Shown here piece by piece: positions 31,950 to 64,000 of a DNA stretch of 64,000 nt. The notes beneath the pieces were generated by a model, which saw only the letters and a program-made list of their open reading frames with translations, was not told where the DNA came from and searched no databases. Each line of letters begins with the position of its first letter. Positions within the stretch are counted from its first letter, which is position 1. The DNA lies in NCBI RefSeq assembly GCF_027595985.1, contig NC_073306.1:193147000-193210999 (forward strand), read 5' to 3'. The DNA comes from Sorex araneus (lineage: Eukaryota > Chordata > Mammalia > Eulipotyphla > Soricidae). Both the position numbers and the translations under genes were made by a program.

Positions 31950-32330
31950 TCCTGAGCAGGCGCGCACTCTCTCTTTCTCCCCTCCCCTTTCTCTCTCCCT
32001 CTCTATTTCTTAAATAAACTTGTCTCACTTCACTATTTGCCTCCTCTTGAAATTCTTTTCTCTGAGGGAAGATAACTTTCCTGGAAAACCTGGGTAGAAT
32101 TCAGTACTAATTTGCCTTCCCTGGAAAGAACAATTCTTTGTTTTGGCCAGAGTTCCACGACTTCCCAAGAAATCTGGAGGAGCACAGCATCTCCCACGAG
32201 GGCCAAAACAAGTGGAACCCCCGTGCAGAGCCCAATAACTTGGGTACACAGGAGACTCTGCAGTCCTAAATCTCCCAGGAGACCAAGGCGAGTAGAGAGG
32301 GAAGCACCTCTTTCACTTCACAGCCCCTTT
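31950..32330 (+). mobile_element. possible LTR fragment
   Basis: TTAAATAAACTTGTCTCACT followed by a C/T-rich stretch looks like the polyadenylation and U5 part of an endogenous retroviral LTR. Ends are not defined and no internal viral gene is seen. Confidence 0.4.
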
Positions 32331-32334
32331 GAAC

Positions 32335-32690
32335 TCACCTTTAAAGTTGGAATAATAGTGTTGGACAAGCATATAGAATGATGATTGTAAAATGCAATCA
32401 GCAAATATGAATTTACATTAAGCCTATACTGAAATCAATAACTACAGTGCGGATGCTGATAAAGATGTGCCAGAACATAAGTGACCACAGTATAAATCAA
32501 AAAATAAGCATAGACAGGAGGATATAGTTACCATATAAGCCATATGTATTTAGGCTTATTGAACTATGTACTTTAGGTGATCATAGAAAATATTTTTTCA
32601 ACAAACAAGGGATATTTTGTGGTATTTTGGTAAAGTATAGAAATATAGAAATTAGGAGACAAGAGAGAAATTCTAATTATTTTGATTAAT
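32335..32690. other. intergenic sequence, nothing recognised
   Basis: AT-rich unique DNA. Confidence 0.4.
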
Positions 32691-32692
32691 AT

Positions 32693-32850
32693 TTGGAGGC
32701 CACACCCAGACTAACTCAGGGACAATTCCTCACTCTGCGCTTAGGTGTTGCTCCCAGAAATTCTTGAGGGATTTCACAGTACTAGGGATCAAAACCCACT
32801 TCCCATATACAAAGGATGTGCTCAACCCTTTGAACTATCTCTCCAGCCTG
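32693..32850 (-). mobile_element. old SINE form A, antisense
   Basis: GGAGGCCACACCCAGACTAA to GAACTATCTCTCCAGCCTGG. Confidence 0.8.
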
Positions 32851-33110
32851 GTTAACAATTTACTAGCCAAAATATTGCCTTCTTCAAATTTATATATTGC
32901 TGTTTGCTTGCTTTTATCTTAACTATCTTCACACTTTATTGATAAACCTTTATTGTAAGTGTGCCACAAGTAATATATTTGCTTAAGAGTCTAAAGTTTC
33001 TTGAAAGTCTAAACATGCATATTAGAAACCCCTGGACCCCTGTGAGGTAGAATGGAAACTATTGTGTAGATGATTCTGGCTGGCTGGCTGCCTTTGGTTC
33101 CATCACTCTG

Positions 33111-33111
33111 C

Positions 33112-33203
<92 letters not shown>

Positions 33204-33294
33204 CTCTCCCTCTCTCTGTCTCTATCTCTGTCTCTCTGTCCCTCTGTCTCTCTCTTTCTCTCTCTCTGTCTCTCTGTCTCTCTCTGTCTCTCTA

Positions 33295-33343
<49 letters not shown>

Positions 33344-33358
33344 CTCTATCTATCTCTG
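33111..33358. repeat. (CT)n then (CTAT)n compound microsatellite
   Basis: About 85 bp of pure CT, then mixed CTGTCTCT, then a TATC run of about 50 bp. It directly abuts the HTR7 pseudogene. Confidence 0.98.
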
Positions 33359-33897
33359 TCACAGTGGTATTTTACATCCCATGTCCTTCCTGCTCTTCAT
33401 GTATTACTGAATTCACGAGGCTGCCCGCAGCAGTGCCTCAAAGCATGGGTTCCCTGGCTCTGAATCTCGAGGAGAGCTGCAGGTGGAGGTGAAGGAGTGT
33501 GCCAACCTTTCCTCAGGCATGGCAGGAAGAACATCTCCATACTCAAGCAGGAGCAGAGAGCTGCTACTCACCTGGGAATCATCATTGGCGCCCTCACGGG
33601 GTGTGGGCTGCCGCTGTTCTCTCTCTCCTCTCCACAGCCAGACCCTTCATCTGTGGCACGGTCTGCAGCGGCGTCAGCCCAGTGTATGGGTGCAGAGGAC
33701 GTCTCTGTGGCCGCGATGCATGAAATCTCTTATGAAAACCCCTTTATCTGTGCCTCTTTCAACTGAGAACCGAGAACCACCTACCGGTGCTCCAGGGCCA
33801 GTACTCAAACACCAGCCGCAAGCTCTCCCTGCGGAGAAACGCTGAAGGGGGCACAGAGGCCCGAGACCCGAGTTCTTCCTCTAAGACCAAGCTCTGA
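33357..33897 (+). pseudogene. HTR7 (serotonin receptor 7) pseudogene fragment
   Basis: Successive reading frames match the second half of 5-HT7, a seven-helix Gs-coupled receptor. About 33366-33408 gives FYIP and then PMSFLLFMYY (helix 5) ending at a TGA. About 33470-33520 gives LQVEVKECANLSS (third loop). About 33517-33640 gives HGRKNISILKQEQRAATHLG and IIIGALTGCGLPLFSL (helix 6). About 33618-33720 gives STARPFICGTVCSGV (helix 7 approach). About 33795-33890 gives QYSNTSRKLSLRRNAEGG (C-terminal tail). At least three frame changes and several stops break it. The 5' half of the gene is absent, replaced by a microsatellite. It may be a processed copy or a piece of the large second exon; no poly-A is evident. 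It cannot encode a receptor. Confidence 0.8.
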
Positions 33898-34140
33898 CGA
33901 CCCTACAATGATAATTTGTATTGAGCAGCATTGTATGAAACTGAATTGCAAGCTACGAAAGGCGGTCTGGCTGTCTATTGTGAGTACCGTTTTGTTTCAC
34001 GTGGGAGATTTGTGTTTTGTGCTCTCTGTATCTTAAATCAAATGTGTGCCTGCCCAATTAAAATTGTTTCCTTTCTCTCCCCCCAAAATTGTAGATACTA
34101 ATGGCAAATTAGAAACGAGAGAATAACTTACTGATAGTAA
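33898..34140. other. possible pseudogene 3' flank
   Basis: It may continue the HTR7 3' untranslated region (CCCAATTAAAATTGTTTCC near 34055), but I cannot confirm this. Confidence 0.3.
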
Positions 34141-34145
34141 TTTAC

Positions 34146-34371
34146 TGATAGATAGCACAGCGGGTAGGGCGTTTGCCTTGAACGCAGCTGACCCGGGTTC
34201 AATTCCCCTGTCCCTCTCGGAGAGTATCCCGCCCACTTGGCAGAACCTGGCAAGCTACCCGTGGTATATTTGATATGCCAAAAACAGTAACAACAAGTCT
34301 CACAATGGAGACATTACTGGTACCTGCTCAAGCAAATTGATAAACAACTGCATGACAGTGCTACAGTGCTA
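34146..34371 (+). mobile_element. SINE form B, sense, with internal deletion
   Basis: It lacks GGGGCTGGAGC and the first of the two GCAAGCTACC repeats (CTCTCGGAGAG runs straight into TATCCCGCC). It ends in GACAGTGCTACAGTGC. Confidence 0.92.
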
Positions 34372-34377
34372 CAATTA

Positions 34378-34405
34378 ATATACATATATATATATATATA
34401 TATAA
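34378..34405. repeat. (TA)n microsatellite
   Basis: A short TA run just before the split SINE. Confidence 0.9.
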
Positions 34406-34417
34406 ATATATGGTACC

Positions 34418-34496
34418 AGGGCTGGAGCAATAGCACACCGGGTAGGGCGTTAGCCTTGCACGTGGCTGACCTGGGTTCAATTCCCAGCACCCCATA
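34418..34496 (+). mobile_element. SINE form A, left part split by LTR
   Basis: The head GGGCTGGAGCAATAGCACAC runs to CAGCACCCCATA and stops at the LTR; the copy resumes at 35786. Confidence 0.95.
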
Positions 34497-35785
34497 TGTA
34501 GGATATCATTGGTTTGTCCTTTCTCCCTTGCCACAGAGTTGGGCTTATCTGGTAATAATCTCTAAATATTTTAAGACAATATTGGTATGTCCTGTTCTCC
34601 TTGCCACAAGGAGCTTAGGTATATCGGGTCACGCCCATCAAAGTGCTCCCGAGTCACTCCCATTCCTTTGTCTATCTGTAACCACTTCTCTATGCTCTCT
34701 TCCCCAACCAGTTAATCAGCTTTTCCCCTAATCAGACTCTGTTAATTTGTGAGGTCAGACCTTTCTAGGACACTGAACTTGTATTGTAAGTTAATATTGC
34801 CTTTCTCCTCTCCTTGTGCTTTTGAATAGTTTACTTTAAAGCAATGTCCTTTTTGTATGGACAAAGAAAAACAGTTGTTAATATGCTTTGGTAACATGGG
34901 ATTTAATTGGCTTTGAGTATTATTTTCCTGAGCATCTGCTTTCTCGACTTAAGCCTCAGTTGCCCTTAGTTCCTAGCACCCCAAAGGCAGGGTCCCAACG
35001 AGGGATGGGACGAACCCAGGGCAAACGGTGAGTTATGTGCTACCCTGGCATTGAGGTGGGCCTGGCCAAAGTGCCTAAAGCTTAACCATAAGTTAAGAGC
35101 TTGGTCATGGACAAATGCTGTCATGATCCAAAAGCAAAGTCGAAACTAAGACCCTGCTAGGCATAAGAAAGACTAATCTGTCCTGAGCACTGTAATCTGA
35201 GATTGAGATAACCCCAGGAGAGCAATTCCATAAGCTTAATGCATCTCTTGCTGTGTCCATACAAAATGGTTAGTATTATGAATACTTATATGTTAGTTGG
35301 ACAAGGAGAGGAGAAACACACCCATGGGATTCCGCTCTTGGGTGGGTGTCCTACTGAAAGAGAATCTGTCTTAGAAGAAGCATCCCCTAAGGGAAAGAAC
35401 TTTACCCCTATTGATTGTGACCACACCTATGTGTAAGCCCCAACCCCTCATTCTTGGGGATTTAACAAAGCTGAAAGAGTGGGCTGAGGGCTAGTCCCAG
35501 AGTCGGATCTGGAGAAGCCAGATCCAGATCCAGATCCAGAGGAGGAGAATGAAGTAGCATGGGGGAGGAAGAAGCAGGAGGAGAATCAGAGGAGAATGGA
35601 GATGGGAATGGAATAAACTGCAACTGAGACCAACCAGCCTAGCCTTCGTTCCTTCCTTCTCCTGCCTCGTCATCACCATCAACCTCCCTGGGGTGGGGGA
35701 AGCGGCTGGAGACTACCGAACTCGGGCAGCGGGAGAGAAAGAGCGCCGCTGCCCCTGTCCCCCTTCTTTTTTGTGTGTTTACACA
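34497..35785 (+). mobile_element. solo LTR of an endogenous retrovirus, 5-bp TSD
   Basis: The 1289-bp element starts TGTAGGATATC and ends GTTTACACA, so it has TGT and ACA termini. CCATA at 34492-34496 and 35786-35790 is a 5-bp duplication that falls inside a SINE whose two halves match the standard order. AATAAA at 35612-35617 lies about 170 bp before the 3' end, in the position of an LTR poly-A signal, and sets the plus orientation. No gag, pol or env sequence is present, so this is a solo LTR left after recombination or a lone partial insertion. Confidence 0.82.
35612..35617 (+). terminator. LTR polyadenylation signal
   Basis: AATAAA within GGAATAAACTGCAACTGAG, followed by a GT/CT-rich stretch, fits the R/U5 border of the LTR. 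Confidence 0.6.
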
Positions 35786-35873
35786 CCATATGGTCCCCTG
35801 AGAACCGCCAGGGGTGGTTCCTGAGTGCAGAGCCAGGAGTGACCCCTGTGCATTGCTGAGTGTGACCCAAAAA

Positions 35874-35880
<7 letters not shown>
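35786..35880 (+). mobile_element. SINE form A, right part after LTR
   Basis: CCATATGGTCCCCTGAGAAC to GTGACCCAAAAAGCAAAAT completes the SINE begun at 34418. Confidence 0.95.

Positions 35881-35957
<77 letters not shown>
35880..35957. repeat. (TA)n(TG)n microsatellite
   Basis: About 40 bp of TA then about 37 bp of TG, grown from the SINE tail. Confidence 0.97.
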
Positions 35958-35959
<2 letters not shown>

Positions 35960-36465
35960 GTACCATATAACATGAACAAGGGAGCAGAGCAATCAAGAAA
36001 AAAATGCTTCTGAGGGGGGAAATAATGAAACACTTCATTTGGTAGAAAAGAATGAAAGAAAATATTATTTTCCTACAATAAATGTGGCTGTGCTCTCATA
36101 ATACTGTGAAATTCAAGCGTGGGTGGTGGATTCTTTCAGCTTTCACCAGCATGCTTCTCACCCGACAGAGGGAGTCGTGGGCCTTCCTGCGGGGGGAGGC
36201 GGACGTTGCTCTCTCAGATAAGGCCTATACAGATTCCTGAATTGCAGGATTGCTAATATGACTGCCAATTCTTATATTAATAACTTGAAAAATAAATTAT
36301 CTTCAGAAAAATGTTAAGTTTGAAAATGTTTTATTACATGACATCAACTAAAGTTATTTATAGCCATAAAAAATAAAAATAAACGTGTATTAGAGAAAGA
36401 ATCACACATTCAAATGAAAACATACACATATTAACAGAAATGGTTAGTAGCTTTATTCAAAATGG
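35960..36465. other. intergenic sequence, nothing recognised
   Basis: A locally GC-rich piece (CCTGCGGGGGGAGGCGGACG near 36190) sits in otherwise AT-rich DNA. Confidence 0.35.
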
Positions 36466-36469
36466 CCCA

Positions 36470-37500
36470 GATCTAAAACCAAATCAAACTTCCTTTCTTC
36501 CAAGAAAGGCTAAACAAGTTGTGAAATACTATGCAGCAATTAGAAATAAAGTTCTGACACACACAACTTGGCTTGTTCACATAGGAAATATCACATCATG
36601 TCAAGCTCCAATGGTTATGTTTTATAACATGTCAACCTCCAATGATTATATTTTATATAGTGATATTTATATTCCATCTTTGAAATAACAAAACAAAAAA
36701 AAGATGGACATGGAAAGTATCATGTTGAGTGAAATGAGTCAGAAAGAGAGAAACAGACATAGAAAGATTGCACTCATCTGTGGAATATAGAATAACAGAG
36801 TAGGAGACTAACGCCCAAGAATAGTAAAAATAAGTACCAGGAGGTTGACTCCATGGCTTGGAAGCTGGCCTCACATTCTGGGGAGAGGGCGACTCAGATA
36901 GAGAAGGGAACACCAAGTAAAATGTGGTTGGAGGCCATGCAGGGGAAGGGTGATGCATGCTGAATGTAGACTAGAGACTGAACACAATGGCCACTCAACA
37001 CCTTTATTGCAAACCACAACACCAAATTAGAGAGAGAACAAAAGGGAATACCCTGCACAGTGGCAGGGTTGGGGTGGGGAGAGATGGGATTGGGGAGGGT
37101 GGGAGGGATGCTGGGTTTATTTGTGGTGAAGAATGGGCACTGGTGAAGGGATGGGTTCTCGAACATTGTATGAGTGAAACATGAGCACAAAAATGTATAA
37201 ATCTGTAACTGTGCCCTCACGGTGATTCACTAATTAAAAAATAAATTAATTAATAAAAAAATAAATAAAATATAAAGACAGAAAACAAAATTTTTAATTA
37301 AAAAAAAAAGATGGAGAACAGATCTGTGATTACCAGGGATTACAGACTGGGATAGGGTATGGAAGGGAACAGTAGTTATAAGCACATGAAGAACCCTCAT
37401 GAACAAGTTTTCTGAATCATGACTGTGACTATTTTTGTGGCCAATGAAATATACACAAGAATTAAATTACATGGAACTAGACACACTCATAACTGCATGC
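36470..37500 (+). mobile_element. old L1 tail interrupted by a younger L1
   Basis: Left part: GAAATACTATGCAGCAATTA (ORF2 C-terminal region). Right part from 37302: GAACAGATCTGTGATTACCA and ACTAGACACACTCAT (3' UTR). The younger copy at 36709-37301 sits between them. Confidence 0.65.
36709..37301 (+). mobile_element. younger L1 3'-end copy with TSD
   Basis: It begins CATGGAAAGTATCATGTTGA and ends GGTGATTCACTAATTAAAAA plus A-rich tail. An A-run followed by GATGGA (36695-36708 and 37301-37315) is the target duplication. Confidence 0.88.
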
Positions 37501-37501
37501 T

Positions 37502-38087
37502 TTTAAGCCTGATAAATCTGAATGAAATTAAGAGCTATCTCAGTGTCTACAGCACTTGAGGTACTTTAGGATATCTAAGGAGGATGTAAACTTTGGGGAA
37601 AATTAGATTATGTATAAAAGGTTTATTATAATATAATGTAATATATTATCATATAATGTGCTGTCATTTAATATATGTTACATATTATATTTTATAATTA
37701 TAGATGAACCTTTGCTAATGTAAAATATTAAATATTTTAATAGCAAGGAATTTTATATAAAAAGATATAGTAGTTACTGAGGAAGCAAAGAAAGGCTTCA
37801 CAAAACCAAACTAATTTTACAAGACTATAGATCTTGGTATGACCAATCATTCTATTATAATCAGGTTTATGATTTCTAAAAATTTAAAGTGAAAAATTAT
37901 AGTCATAAAAATACAAGTTTACAATAGTTTAGAATTATCTAGATAAAACTTTCTCTTCAAGACCAAATTAGACAAGAAACAAGCCCAGAGTGATGGCCGA
38001 ATCATGTCTTCACTCAAAAATCATTTATTCAGCCTGTTAGGATCAAGAACAATTTGTTTAAAATGAGGCTGTAATTTTATTATGGTA
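37502..38087. other. intergenic sequence, nothing recognised
   Basis: Very AT-rich unique DNA. Confidence 0.4.
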
Positions 38088-38270
38088 ACAGTTTAATAGC
38101 TACCACTTCTCAAGCCCAGTGCCAAACACTGTGATAATCACTTTCAAAACGTATTTTATAATAACCTCTACAACAATTGTTTGAGGTAAATATTTTTGTC
38201 CCTTTCTTATGGATTAGAACATTTGGGCTCAGCAAAAATAAATAACTGCCTTAAGTGACATGGTATAAAA
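38088..38270 (-). mobile_element. MIR, antisense
   Basis: CCCAGTGCCAAACACTGTG, GAGGTAAATATTTTTGTCCC and CTGCCTTAAGTGACATG follow the reverse MIR order. A further MIR/L2-like trace is at about 38345-38430. Confidence 0.6.
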
Positions 38271-38431
38271 TCTTTGGGATTACATCTTAAAATCAACATA
38301 TAAACAATAATAAAACTTTTATAGTAAACCACAGAATAATATAAAAAAGCTATGCAACATTTATTGAATGATTATTACATACAGAGCACTCTACTAGGGG
38401 CAATGAGAAAAGAGATAAAAGATATAAAAGA

Positions 38432-38848
38432 AACTAAGCACAAGTAATAAATAGGATCATAATTATGAGTTAACTTTCTCCCATGAAACTGTTAAAACAG
38501 ACATCTCATGGATATTTATATGTATCTTTCAGAAGTTGCTTTTTAGAAATGATACTGTATTAACAATTTCTCTGTGCATGGAAAACTTGACTATCTTTCA
38601 TATTTTCACTGACTCAACATTTCTCAAATATTTTGTAAAGCTAAACACAAGCTCATTTCTCTTAAGAAAGTGATGCCATTGTAAATTAATCGTCTAAGAT
38701 TTTGTTTCATAACTTAATTTTCTCATAGTTTGTCTGCAAGTATAGCTCAAATCATACGCCATAAATTTTGTCTTAGTTTGGTTTTAACCTCCAGAAATCT
38801 GGAAAATGTTAATTTCAAATGCAAATTTATATGGATTTCTTTTAAAAG
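38432..38848. other. intergenic sequence, nothing recognised
   Basis: Unique AT-rich DNA. Confidence 0.4.
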
Positions 38849-38849
38849 G

Positions 38850-39049
38850 CATATTGATATGCCAAATACAGTAACAATGATAGGTATCATTCTCCTGACC
38901 CTGAAAGAGCATCCAATGTGGCAGCGCTGGGAAGTAAAGACAGGCTGCTAAAATCTCAGGGCTAGGACAAATGGAAATATTAGTTACTGGCGCCCGCTTG
39001 AGCAAATCGGTGAACAACAGGATAACAGCTAAACAGTGATACAGTGATT
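38850..39049 (+). mobile_element. SINE form B, long-insert variant, sense, 5' truncated
   Basis: GATATGCCAAATACAGTAAC is followed by an insert (CTCCTGACCCTGAAAGAGC, GCTAAAATCTCAGGGCTAGG) shared with 8475-8738, then GTTACTGGCGCCCGCTTGAG. Confidence 0.88.
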
Positions 39050-39154
39050 TTTTAAAGGATTTTGAAAAGATGAATGCTGCACAGAATTTCTACTGAGTTT
39101 GCATTATTCACTGAATATCTAGTCTTCCTGGGATAGCTTCCTACAGTTTACGGT

Positions 39155-39167
39155 CGCCATCTAGTGG
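39155..39167 (-). promoter_or_regulatory. candidate CTCF site
   Basis: The minus strand reads CCACTAGATGGCG, which fits the CTCF core CCASYAGRKGGCR at every position. It lies 1.8 kb past the TMPRSS11E stop, between the two protease genes, in DNA with no repeat I can name. Binding is inferred from the motif alone. Confidence 0.55.
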
Positions 39168-39429
39168 CCAAACTGAGGAACCTACTGAAACAAGAGAAAA
39201 ATCTAAACCTAGAGAAAATTAGTTTCAAATATCCTTAAGTCTTTGTTTTAAATTCATTACTTACAGGAGCTTGTACTTCTAAAATGTAGTCATGCAAATC
39301 AAATTAATGCTCCTTCAACAACAACAAAATGCATTGCTCTTTGCCTTTCCGGTATATATGCTGTATTATTTGCACCAGTAAAGTCAAAATCCGCAAGAAT
39401 TTTGGCTTTCCCTTTTTGTTTATTGTTTC

Positions 39430-39602
39430 TTTGTGTTCTGCTTTGGTTTGGGGACCACACAGGCGGACGCTCATTGCTTGCTCCTGGCTCTCTGCTCAGG
39501 GTCACTCCTACTGGGGGCCTAGGGGCCGGATGTGGTGCTGGGGATCCAACTGGAGCTGGCCAAATGCACCAGAAAGTTCCTGTTGTTCTATCTCCTAGCC
39601 CT
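39430..39602 (-). mobile_element. old SINE form A, antisense
   Basis: GGTTTGGGGACCACACAGGC, CTCCTGGCTCTCTGCTCAGG and GTTCTATCTCCTAGCCCTG. Confidence 0.75.
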
Positions 39603-39829
39603 GATTTTGATTCTCAAGTTAAAATAAAGACCTTGTATGATAGATAATCTGCATAAAATGAAAAAGGGTAACTAATTCAGCAAAACTCCACCGTTAATGT
39701 GCCTGATGTAGTGGCACAGAGCAAACTTCACAACGGTGTAGAATCTTGAACGTTTTGTCTCTAATATCTCGGTAATAATTTATTAAAGAAAAAATTATGA
39801 AGATGACTGATGTTCAGTCTTTTTTCCAG

Positions 39830-39966
39830 ACAGTTTGCAGTTCAGTGCCATACTAGATAAAGGAGGAAGGAAACTTCCAGGACAACTTCCAGAGATATTC
39901 CTAAATCTGGAGAAGTCTAAAAGTCCAAACTCCAAGCATGGGCTTAAAACACAGCAGCAGGGAAAG
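39830..39966 (+). other. exon-like segment of unknown status
   Basis: A 137-bp segment lies between a good acceptor (CAGTCTTTTTTCCAG) and a perfect donor (AAAGGTAAGT) on the plus strand and is open in one frame (FSAILDKGGRKLPGQLPEIF). I do not recognise the peptide. It may be a non-coding RNA exon or chance. Confidence 0.25.
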
Positions 39967-40627
39967 GTAAGTAAATCATCTCCAAGGAGATGTCTGATCT
40001 CTCAGTTCATTTGCACAACTAGCAAACTAACCTCTGGACCTTATGCTCATGGACTTCTCTTTGGGAGAAACTTTGGAAACTATCTAGAAAAATATTCAAG
40101 CACTTTGTGGAAAAACCCATCCTTTTCAATAATTTGGAATGATTCTATGTTCTCTCATTCAAACACAAAGATCTTACTACGTTAGATGTATTAGTTGTTC
40201 TTAAAATCATCGTCATTCTTATATCATATGCAGTAATTTAGCTAGTGGCATTTCCCTATCTTCCTCATCTTAATGAATAATGTCAAGAAAACACAGGAAT
40301 TATTTATTAATGTTAGCCATTGACATCCTTAGAAGTGCAATGTTAAATAAAAATGTATTTACACTTTACACTATTTTAGTTCACAGGAAATCAAACCCTT
40401 CCCCTCATTTATTTTTGTAGCTATTTGACTAGATATGAAAATATAAGCTATTCATGTTTTTGTATGTTTTCTTAACTCAGCTCCATTCTTTCTCCATTAT
40501 AAAGTAACATTCTGTGCCTACCTCGTCTTCCATAGTGAATATGATCATTCTCTTAATTTCCTAAAGAAAAAAATAACACATACTTTTTCTCTATATATAT
40601 GTATAAAATTTTAGTTTTTATATTTAT

Positions 40628-40633
40628 TTTATT
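40628..40633 (-). terminator. probable TMPRSS11E poly-A signal
   Basis: On the minus strand AATAAA occurs here and again at 40623-40628, about 365 bases after the stop codon. No earlier AATAAA lies between it and the stop, so a 3' UTR of about 390 bases is likely. Confidence 0.5.
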
Positions 40634-40997
40634 TGGGGGGCCTGGACCTTATAACTAGAAATATACTGAGATTAGAAAAGTCATAGAAATAAAAGAAGGG
40701 TTCATTTTAAATTATATATGTCTATAGATACACACACACATATATATATCTGAGAAATTTGTCAACAAGGCAAAATTTTGATGATAGAAAGCTCTTTAAA
40801 ATAAATTATTACAAGGTGGAACAGGATGAATCTGGCAGAAATAACGTGTGGAACAGAGGAAGAAATAAGTAGATCAAGCCAATATTTTAGCTAGGTGGAT
40901 CAGACTTGGGTGGCGTGTATGGCTTCTTCTGAGACACCGTCTTTGTATAACTTTCAGTACACAAAAGTACATTCCATTCTAGAGGGCCTTTTCTCCT

Positions 40998-63910
<22,913 letters not shown>

Positions 63911-64000
63911 CTGGGAAAAGAATCAAATTAATTTCATCACAAAGATATTAGTCCGTATTTAGGGGAGAGCAACTATTTCATGGGAATTGAAGACAATCAA

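Noticed and set aside
33070..33492. 140-codon frame rich in Leu and Ser
   Set aside because: It is the translation of a CT/TATC microsatellite running into the HTR7 pseudogene.
39835..40185. 116-codon plus-strand reading frame as a protein gene
   Set aside because: It runs through a strong splice donor at 39966, has no recognisable domain and has ordinary AT-rich intergenic composition.
63911..64000. First exon of TMPRSS11E
   Set aside because: No ATG-TAC-type exon with donor occurs in the last 90 bases.

Overview
The window is mammalian nuclear DNA: AT-rich, intron-dominated and packed with retroposons. It most likely comes from a shrew (Soricidae, for example Sorex). The dominant SINE has a tRNA-like head ending in a GGTTCGATTCC box and a body reading CCCATATGGTCCCCTGAGCA, which I recall as the shrew 'SOR' family; I could not search a database. 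L1 3' ends are also common. There are no bacterial features, no CRISPR and no operon.

Two type II transmembrane serine protease genes of the HAT/DESC (TMPRSS11) cluster lie on the minus strand. TMPRSS11B occupies 738-19056. Its first eight coding exons are present (ATG, membrane anchor, SEA domain, linker, activation site, catalytic His and Asp), while the exons carrying the catalytic Ser lie to the left of base 1. TMPRSS11E (DESC1) occupies 40998-63910. Nine coding exons run from the membrane anchor to the stop codon, and only the tiny MYR-type first exon lies to the right of base 64000. Every splice site used is GT-AG, every phase joins without a frameshift, and the two genes share exon plan and phases, including a 39-bp linker exon and a 260-bp catalytic-Asp exon. 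Both should make single-pass membrane proteins with an extracellular trypsin-like protease released or activated after a Lys/Arg bond.

The 22 kb between the genes holds no second intact gene. It contains a broken HTR7 (serotonin receptor 7) copy at 33357-33897, a solo LTR (34497-35785) that split an older SINE and left a 5-bp target duplication, internally deleted L1 elements, several microsatellites, and a good CTCF-type motif at 39155-39167 just beyond the 3' end of TMPRSS11E.

Repeats fill most of the remainder. A short SINE form (A, about 165 bp) and a longer one (B, about 245 bp) have many copies on both strands, often with clear target-site duplications (TSDs). Form B has at least three variants and a 131-133-bp right-hand unit that appears twice by itself with its own TSDs. 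L1 copies are mostly short 3' ends; three have GC-rich 5' segments joined to L1 tails without full ORFs, one of them with 320-bp tandem units. Old MIR and hAT fragments occur in introns. I found no evidence of a wholly new biological system. The most unusual material is the repeat architecture.
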